Source: Prolixibacteraceae bacterium
GTDB lineage: Bacteria > Bacteroidota > Bacteroidia > Bacteroidales > Prolixibacteraceae
Assembly: GCA_027451165.1 (NCBI GenBank)
Contig: DAIDJX010000127.1
Location: forward strand, 1-9,043
Length of the DNA: 9,043 nucleotides
Direction of reading: 5' to 3'
In this document: in pieces, positions 5,784-9,043 of the stretch
How the letters are laid out: every line of letters begins with the position of its first letter
Position numbering within the stretch: the stretch's first letter is position 1
Made by a program: the position numbers and the translations under genes
The notes under the pieces: model-generated
Databases searched by the model: none
What the model was told of the DNA's origin: nothing
What the model saw: only the letters and a program-made list of their open reading frames with translations

Positions 5784-6577
5784 ACCGTAACCTGGTCAGA
5801 AAATTAGTGCCGGAAAAACTCCGTATCCGGTTGATCATGCTGAAAATGCAATTGAAAAGTCTCGCTTATACCGGAGATACTTTTTACTGCAACTGTTGCA
5901 GAAAAACATTCAGCCGTTTTTTACCCTACGGAAACATTCCAAGAGAAAATGCCTGCTGTCCCTGGTGCCATTCCCTGGAGCGGACGCGGGTGCTTCAGGC
6001 TTACCTGGAAAGGGAAACCGATCTTTTCAGAAGGGAACGAAAAGTCCTCCATTTCGCCCCGGAATGGATCATCAGGAAGCGGTTCCGGCAATCGGCAGGC
6101 AGAAGGGGATACTATTCCGCAGACATCAATCCCGCCCTGGCCGATCATGTAGCTGATATTATGCAGATTCCCTTCCCCGATGAAACCTTTGATTACATCA
6201 TCTGCTCCCATGTACTGGGCCATGTACCGGATGAAAAAAAGGCGGTGTCAGAAATGTACAGGGTGCTGAAACCCGGTGGTGAAGCACTGGTTATGACAGT
6301 AATTGATCCGGATAATCCGGAAACCTTTGAAAATCCGGAACTCACCACTCCGGAGGAGCGGTTTGCTGCATACGGAGAGCAGGATCTGCTCCGGTTGCAT
6401 GGGAGGGATTTTGCAGACCGCCTGGCAGGAGAAAACATTAACGTGGAGGTGATCGACTACCGGACTAAACTGCCCCCTTCTGAAAACCGCCGGATGAGCA
6501 CCGGTAACGGCAACCGGGAACTGATTTTCCGCTGTACAAAATGCAGGGATCAGAGGACCCCCGAAAGGGGTAACTGA
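5780..6577 (+). CDS. Class I SAM methyltransferase with N-terminal zinc-ribbon-like segment
   Basis: This 265-residue protein has two CxxC knuckles near the N-terminus (C37-C40 and C60-C63, in FYCNCCRKTF and CCPWCHSLER), typical of a small zinc ribbon. A Rossmann methyltransferase domain follows. VLHFAPEW (89-96) stands where the glycine-rich SAM motif I normally lies. YSADINP (112-118) gives the acidic residue of motif II. FPDETFDYIICSHVLGHVPD (132-151) and MYRVLKPGGEALVMTVID (159-176) are the typical later motifs. A third CxxC (C252-C255) sits near the C-terminus. The HFAPE form of motif I is seen in a subgroup often found near sugar or polysaccharide genes. The acceptor is unknown; an O-methyl group on a sugar is a reasonable guess from context. 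Its ATG overlaps the upstream stop (ATGA), and it is the last gene of the operon. Confidence 0.85.
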   Translation: MNRNLVRKLVPEKLRIRLIMLKMQLKSLAYTGDTFYCNCCRKTFSRFLPYGNIPRENACCPWCHSLERTRVLQAYLERETDLFRRERKVLHFAPEWIIRKRFRQSAGRRGYYSADINPALADHVADIMQIPFPDETFDYIICSHVLGHVPDEKKAVSEMYRVLKPGGEALVMTVIDPDNPETFENPELTTPEERFAAYGEQDLLRLHGRDFADRLAGENINVEVIDYRTKLPPSENRRMSTGNGNRELIFRCTKCRDQRTPERGN

Positions 6578-6601
6578 TATTGCCCCAGGCAACGCCTGGG
6601 G
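6557..6601. repeat. Two adjacent hairpins at the operon 3' end
   Basis: Hairpin 1 is CCCC-GAAA-GGGG (6559-6570), a GNRA-type tetraloop in the last codons of the methyltransferase gene. Hairpin 2 is an 8-bp perfect stem, CCCCAGGC (6583-6590) / GCCTGGGG (6594-6601), with an AAC loop, starting 5 bp after the stop codon. Neither is followed by a T-tract in either direction, so a classical intrinsic terminator is not supported. Roles in mRNA 3'-end protection, Rho-assisted termination between convergent genes, or a REP-like palindrome are possible. The remaining space to 6682 shows nothing else recognisable. Confidence 0.7.
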
Positions 6602-6682
6602 TACAGGAAGAAAGTGAATCAATCCCTTTGTTTGAAATGCTACCGTTGTGAGGAGACAATGGTTCTGAAACCCGGAAAATCT

Positions 6683-8152
6683 TCAGGGTACAGAACTGTC
6701 AGGGTTTTTAAACAAAATGACCTTGATCTGCCCTCTATCCAGCTGCTTCACCACTTTCCATTTCCCAAACAGATTATCCAGTTCGTCATCGGAAAATCCG
6801 TTAAACACATTGGAATAAAAAATATACCTGAAATTGGATATTCCCTGCTCAATACTCCCCAACGAACGGCTATCTTCGCTTAATTCAATGAATTTCAACG
6901 GGATGTTGTTGGGAAAATCGGTACCCACTTCCTGAAAAGGGATATTTTCCCGGTCGATGTAGCGGATCATTTCTGTCCGGAGCGACTGATAAGGCAGGTA
7001 AGCCAGTATGGCATCCCACCCCTTTGAGATGCGGTCGGGATAAACCCAGAAATGCCCGGATACCAAACCAGCCAGCAACACGGTTGCGATCAGCAGTTTG
7101 CATTTTTCCTGTTTCAGTACCTGAAGCAAACCGGCCACGGTGAGGGTAACCAGGTAAAACACCGGGATCAGGTAGCGGTGTCCCGAGAGATTCCTGTAAC
7201 TTAATGCAGAATAACTCAAAATGACCAGCACCACCGAAAGTAAAATTAATATTTTCTTCAGATCACTATTGATCTTAATTTTAAACTTAAAAATCCTGAT
7301 AATCAATAGAATCCCAAGAATCCAGATAAAGAGACGCCCATTGTCCACCAGTCTCCATGCCAGTACCAGTCCATTCCGGAGAAATCCCCGGAAATCTACC
7401 CGCTGGAAATGCACTGCCCAGGGCATATCTTCATGGTAACCGATCCAGCCTTTCCGCAGGTAATGCATGCCCAGGTAGCCGGCAGCCAGCAAAAAGGGGA
7501 CCAGGTAAACGGGGAAAGACTTTTTAATATAATCCCAGGAAACGGGAATAAAGTGTTCTTTCCTTTGGGAAATAATCGAAGTGATCCAGCCAGCCATAAA
7601 AAGGGCAGCAGTGATCATCATGCCCCTCATGCTGGTCAGGGTCAGTCCGGCAACAGCAATGGTGAGCAAAAGCCGTCTGTTTTCAAAGAAGCCGCAAATC
7701 GCCATGGAGAAGAAAAAGAGCAGCCACACATCCGGGGAGACCAGGGTAAACTGGGTGACTATGGCAGCATCTCCCAGGAGGAGGATGGTCCAGAACCAGG
7801 GATGACGGTCGTTGATCAGCACCCGCACCACTCTTCCGGAGAAATACACGGCGCCCAGCACAAAAGGGAGCATACTCAGGTGGCTGACCAGCATTGTTTT
7901 TCCAAAGATCATCCACATCAGGGCCAGGAACATGCCAAATGCCGGGATATGGCCGCTGTCCATGTTATCGGGCAGAAAGAGAGAACTGAACCCGGTTTCA
8001 TAGAAAAAGTGGGCATGACGGGATGCCAGTTGGAGGGTATCCCAGAAGAAGGGCAACCGGGCTGTCAGGATCACCGGCATAGAGAAAAGGAAATAAGGGA
8101 GAAAGTTCAGCCCGAAATGTACCCATTGACTTTTATTGCCAGCAAACCGCAT
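6683..8152 (-). CDS. GT-C-fold membrane glycosyltransferase (ArnT/PMT-like)
   Basis: This 489-residue polytopic membrane protein has about ten or more hydrophobic segments (for example 13-31, 71-84, 91-106, 119-138, 139-155, 160-190, 212-230, 273-288, 300-317, 328-345, 352-370). A soluble C-terminal tail of about 120 residues follows (371-489), probably periplasmic. The first large loop holds the acidic residues expected of GT-C enzymes: FFWDTLQLA (35-43, D38), YETGF (51-55), and MDSGHIPAF (64-72, D65 and H68), which resembles the SGHPP loop motif of GT39/GT83 relatives. HRYLIPVF (325-332) also fits that group. Such enzymes move a sugar from a polyprenyl-phosphate donor to an acceptor outside the cytoplasmic membrane; donor and acceptor here are unknown. 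It is convergent with the operon and divergent from upp. Family-level confidence is good, specificity is open. Confidence 0.8.
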   Translation of the reverse strand: MRFAGNKSQWVHFGLNFLPYFLFSMPVILTARLPFFWDTLQLASRHAHFFYETGFSSLFLPDNMDSGHIPAFGMFLALMWMIFGKTMLVSHLSMLPFVLGAVYFSGRVVRVLINDRHPWFWTILLLGDAAIVTQFTLVSPDVWLLFFFSMAICGFFENRRLLLTIAVAGLTLTSMRGMMITAALFMAGWITSIISQRKEHFIPVSWDYIKKSFPVYLVPFLLAAGYLGMHYLRKGWIGYHEDMPWAVHFQRVDFRGFLRNGLVLAWRLVDNGRLFIWILGILLIIRIFKFKIKINSDLKKILILLSVVLVILSYSALSYRNLSGHRYLIPVFYLVTLTVAGLLQVLKQEKCKLLIATVLLAGLVSGHFWVYPDRISKGWDAILAYLPYQSLRTEMIRYIDRENIPFQEVGTDFPNNIPLKFIELSEDSRSLGSIEQGISNFRYIFYSNVFNGFSDDELDNLFGKWKVVKQLDRGQIKVILFKNPDSSVP

Positions 8153-8172
8153 GTGGAAATAAGATGTTTCAG

Positions 8173-8204
8173 CAAAAATAGGGATTTTGGTGCCGGAAAG
8201 TCAA
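8173..8204 (-). promoter_or_regulatory. Promoter for the GT-C glycosyltransferase gene
   Basis: On the minus strand, TTG (forward CAA, 8202-8204) is followed after 21 bp by TATTTTTG (forward 8173-8180), an exact match to TAnnTTTG with a C after it. The box ends 20 bp before the ATG at 8152, the same geometry as the other promoters here. The -7 box overlaps one arm of the inverted repeat 8174-8184 / 8209-8219. Confidence 0.65.
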
Positions 8205-8219
8205 TAATTCCCTATTTTT
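8174..8219. repeat. 11-bp perfect inverted repeat in the divergent promoter region
   Basis: AAAAATAGGGA (8174-8184) and TCCCTATTTTT (8209-8219) are exact reverse complements separated by 24 bp. Each arm contains most of the -7 box of one of the two divergent promoters. It may be a dyad operator, or simply the outcome of two similar promoters facing apart. Confidence 0.85.
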
Positions 8220-8220
8220 A
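8187..8220 (+). promoter_or_regulatory. Candidate promoter for upp
   Basis: TTG at 8187-8189 (within TTTTG) lies 23 bp before TATTTTTA at 8213-8220, which differs from TAnnTTTG only at the last base. The box ends 12 bp before the ATG at 8233 and 18 bp before the one at 8239. The second fits the 20-22 bp spacing of other promoters in this window better. Confidence 0.5.
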
Positions 8221-8238
8221 TGGCGCTAATCCATGACT

Positions 8239-8901
8239 ATGAAAGTTAATATTTTAGGGAACAGCCATTCTATGATCGACCAGTACCTGGGGGAGATCAG
8301 AAACGTTCATATTCAGCAGGATCCGATGCGCTTCAGGGCAAATATACAGCGCATCGGGGAGATTTTTGCCATTGAAATCGGGAAAACCCTGCCCTTTCAG
8401 CTTACGGAAATCACGACTCCGCTCGGTACCGCCATGGTGCCGCAAATGGACAGTCAACCAGTGCTGGCGACCATTCTCCGCGCAGGATTGCCCATGCACC
8501 AGGGAATGCTCCGGATATTTGACCGGGCAGAAAACGCCTTTATTTCCGCCTTCCGGAAATACAGGGATGACCATACTTTTGAAATCGAGTTTGAGTATAT
8601 GTCATCGCCTTCCCTGGATGGTAAAATTGTGATTTTAACGGATCCTATGCTGGCCTCGGGCATGTCGATGGAGGTGAGTTACCTGGGGCTGCTCTCCAAA
8701 GGGAAACCAGCGCACATACACCTGGTATCGGTTATCGGGAGTAAGCAGGGGGCAGCCTATATTACAGAAAAGATCACATCGCCCAATGTCACTCTTTGGC
8801 TGGGGGCCGTTGATGAAGAACTTAATGCTTTTTCCTACATTGTGCCGGGCCTGGGTGATGCAGGAGATCTGGCTTACGGTGCCAAGGTCGACTCCAGGTA
8901 A
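8239..8901 (+). CDS. upp: Uracil phosphoribosyltransferase
   Basis: This 220-residue UPRTase converts uracil and PRPP to UMP and pyrophosphate in pyrimidine salvage in the cytoplasm. Numbered from the ATG at 8239, the family blocks are MRFRANIQRIGEIFAIEIGK (30-49), TTPLGTA (59-65), TILRAGLPMHQGML (78-91), the PRPP-binding loop VILTDPMLASGMSME (131-145), and the uracil-binding SYIVPGLGDAGDLAYG (199-214). Length fits Bacteroidota members (about 215-220). The PRPP loop differs from the common bacterial DPMLATGGS: Ser replaces Thr and Met replaces the second Gly. An in-frame ATG at 8233 would add MT. The 8239 start is preferred because family members begin shortly before this point and promoter spacing fits better. 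It is divergent from the GT-C gene, and no clear intrinsic terminator follows, only palindromic repeats. Confidence 0.93.
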   Translation: MKVNILGNSHSMIDQYLGEIRNVHIQQDPMRFRANIQRIGEIFAIEIGKTLPFQLTEITTPLGTAMVPQMDSQPVLATILRAGLPMHQGMLRIFDRAENAFISAFRKYRDDHTFEIEFEYMSSPSLDGKIVILTDPMLASGMSMEVSYLGLLSKGKPAHIHLVSVIGSKQGAAYITEKITSPNVTLWLGAVDEELNAFSYIVPGLGDAGDLAYGAKVDSR

Positions 8902-8903
8902 CT

Positions 8904-9019
8904 CCAGACTTCAGGCTGGGGATCAGGAGACTCCGTCAACCCGGTAGGTGGTTAACGGGCTTAAGCCCGTTTGGGTTTAAGTATCTGCTGCCATTAAGCC
9001 CCCAGCCTGAAGGCTGGGG
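8904..9019. repeat. Composite palindromic element (REP/BIME- or MITE-like) downstream of upp
   Basis: The outer units are an inverted pair: 8904-8921 (CCAGACTTCAGGCTGGGG) is the reverse complement of 9000-9017 with one mismatch. The right unit is itself a near-perfect hairpin, CCCCAGCCT-GA-AGGCTGGGG (9000-9019). Midway sits an 18-bp perfect palindrome, AACGGGCTTAAGCCCGTT (8954-8971). A GGGTTTAA at 8973-8980 can pair with TTAAGCCC at 8994-9001. No reading frame of note lies in 8902-9043. The architecture resembles clustered REP-like palindromes spread by RAYT (IS200-like) transposases, but no transposase is present here. Confidence 0.7.
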
Positions 9020-9043
9020 TTTGCTAAAACCCCTCAAACATCC

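Noticed and set aside
6583..6601. Intrinsic terminator for the operon
   Set aside because: The hairpin is good, but there is no T-run on either side in either direction, so it is reported only as a hairpin.
6614..6883. Possible small plus-strand gene after the methyltransferase
   Set aside because: Most of it is antisense to the C-terminal tail of the GT-C gene, it has no promoter, and its product shows no domain pattern.
7409..8236. A 275-codon open frame on the plus strand
   Set aside because: It lies antisense to the GT-C gene, is rich in His, Gln, Gly and Pro with no domain pattern, and covers the divergent promoter region. It is a shadow of the membrane-protein codons.

Overview
The window looks like a chromosomal segment from a Bacteroidota (Bacteroidetes) bacterium, probably an environmental Bacteroidales-like lineage. 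Several signs agree. Promoters repeatedly match the Bacteroidetes -33 TTTG / -7 TAnnTTTG type. Start codons mostly lack a Shine-Dalgarno sequence. The tRNA-Glu, rpsT and radC genes are adjacent. The uracil phosphoribosyltransferase and the DUF7033-type deacetylase resemble forms common in that phylum. Genus cannot be set from the sequence alone.

Layout. Positions 3-47 hold what may be the last codons of a gene entering from the left. An array of 7-bp repeats (46-141) separates it from a minus-strand gene for a secreted protein of unknown function with a lipocalin-like C-terminal domain (142-1155). To the right, a strong promoter (1273-1303) drives tRNA-Glu(UUC) (1334-1405) and rpsT (1428-1679), which end at an intrinsic terminator (1707-1739). 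The T-tract of this terminator runs directly into the -7 box of the radC promoter (radC 1768-2463).

A second promoter (about 2468-2497) starts a tight four-gene operon (2520-6577). It encodes a DUF7033 polysaccharide-deacetylase-like protein, a FemAB/GNAT-like acyltransferase, a classical CE4 (NodB) deacetylase, and a SAM methyltransferase with an N-terminal zinc-ribbon-like segment. The genes overlap or lie 2 bp apart, so they are probably translationally coupled. Their predicted chemistry (removing acyl groups, adding acyl or aminoacyl groups, methylating) suggests tailoring of a cell-surface glycan or lipid-linked sugar. No soluble glycosyltransferase is encoded in this operon. A convergent gene (6683-8152, minus) encodes a GT-C-fold (ArnT/PMT-like) membrane glycosyltransferase, which could belong to the same surface-glycan theme.

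The GT-C gene is divergently transcribed from upp (uracil phosphoribosyltransferase, 8239-8901). Both -7 boxes lie in the arms of an 11-bp perfect inverted repeat. After upp, the last 140 bases hold a composite palindromic element resembling REP/BIME or MITE sequences.

No CRISPR array, phage gene or complete insertion sequence is visible. Most of the window is ordinary core chromosome. The glycan-tailoring operon and the non-coding repeat structures are the parts most worth following up.
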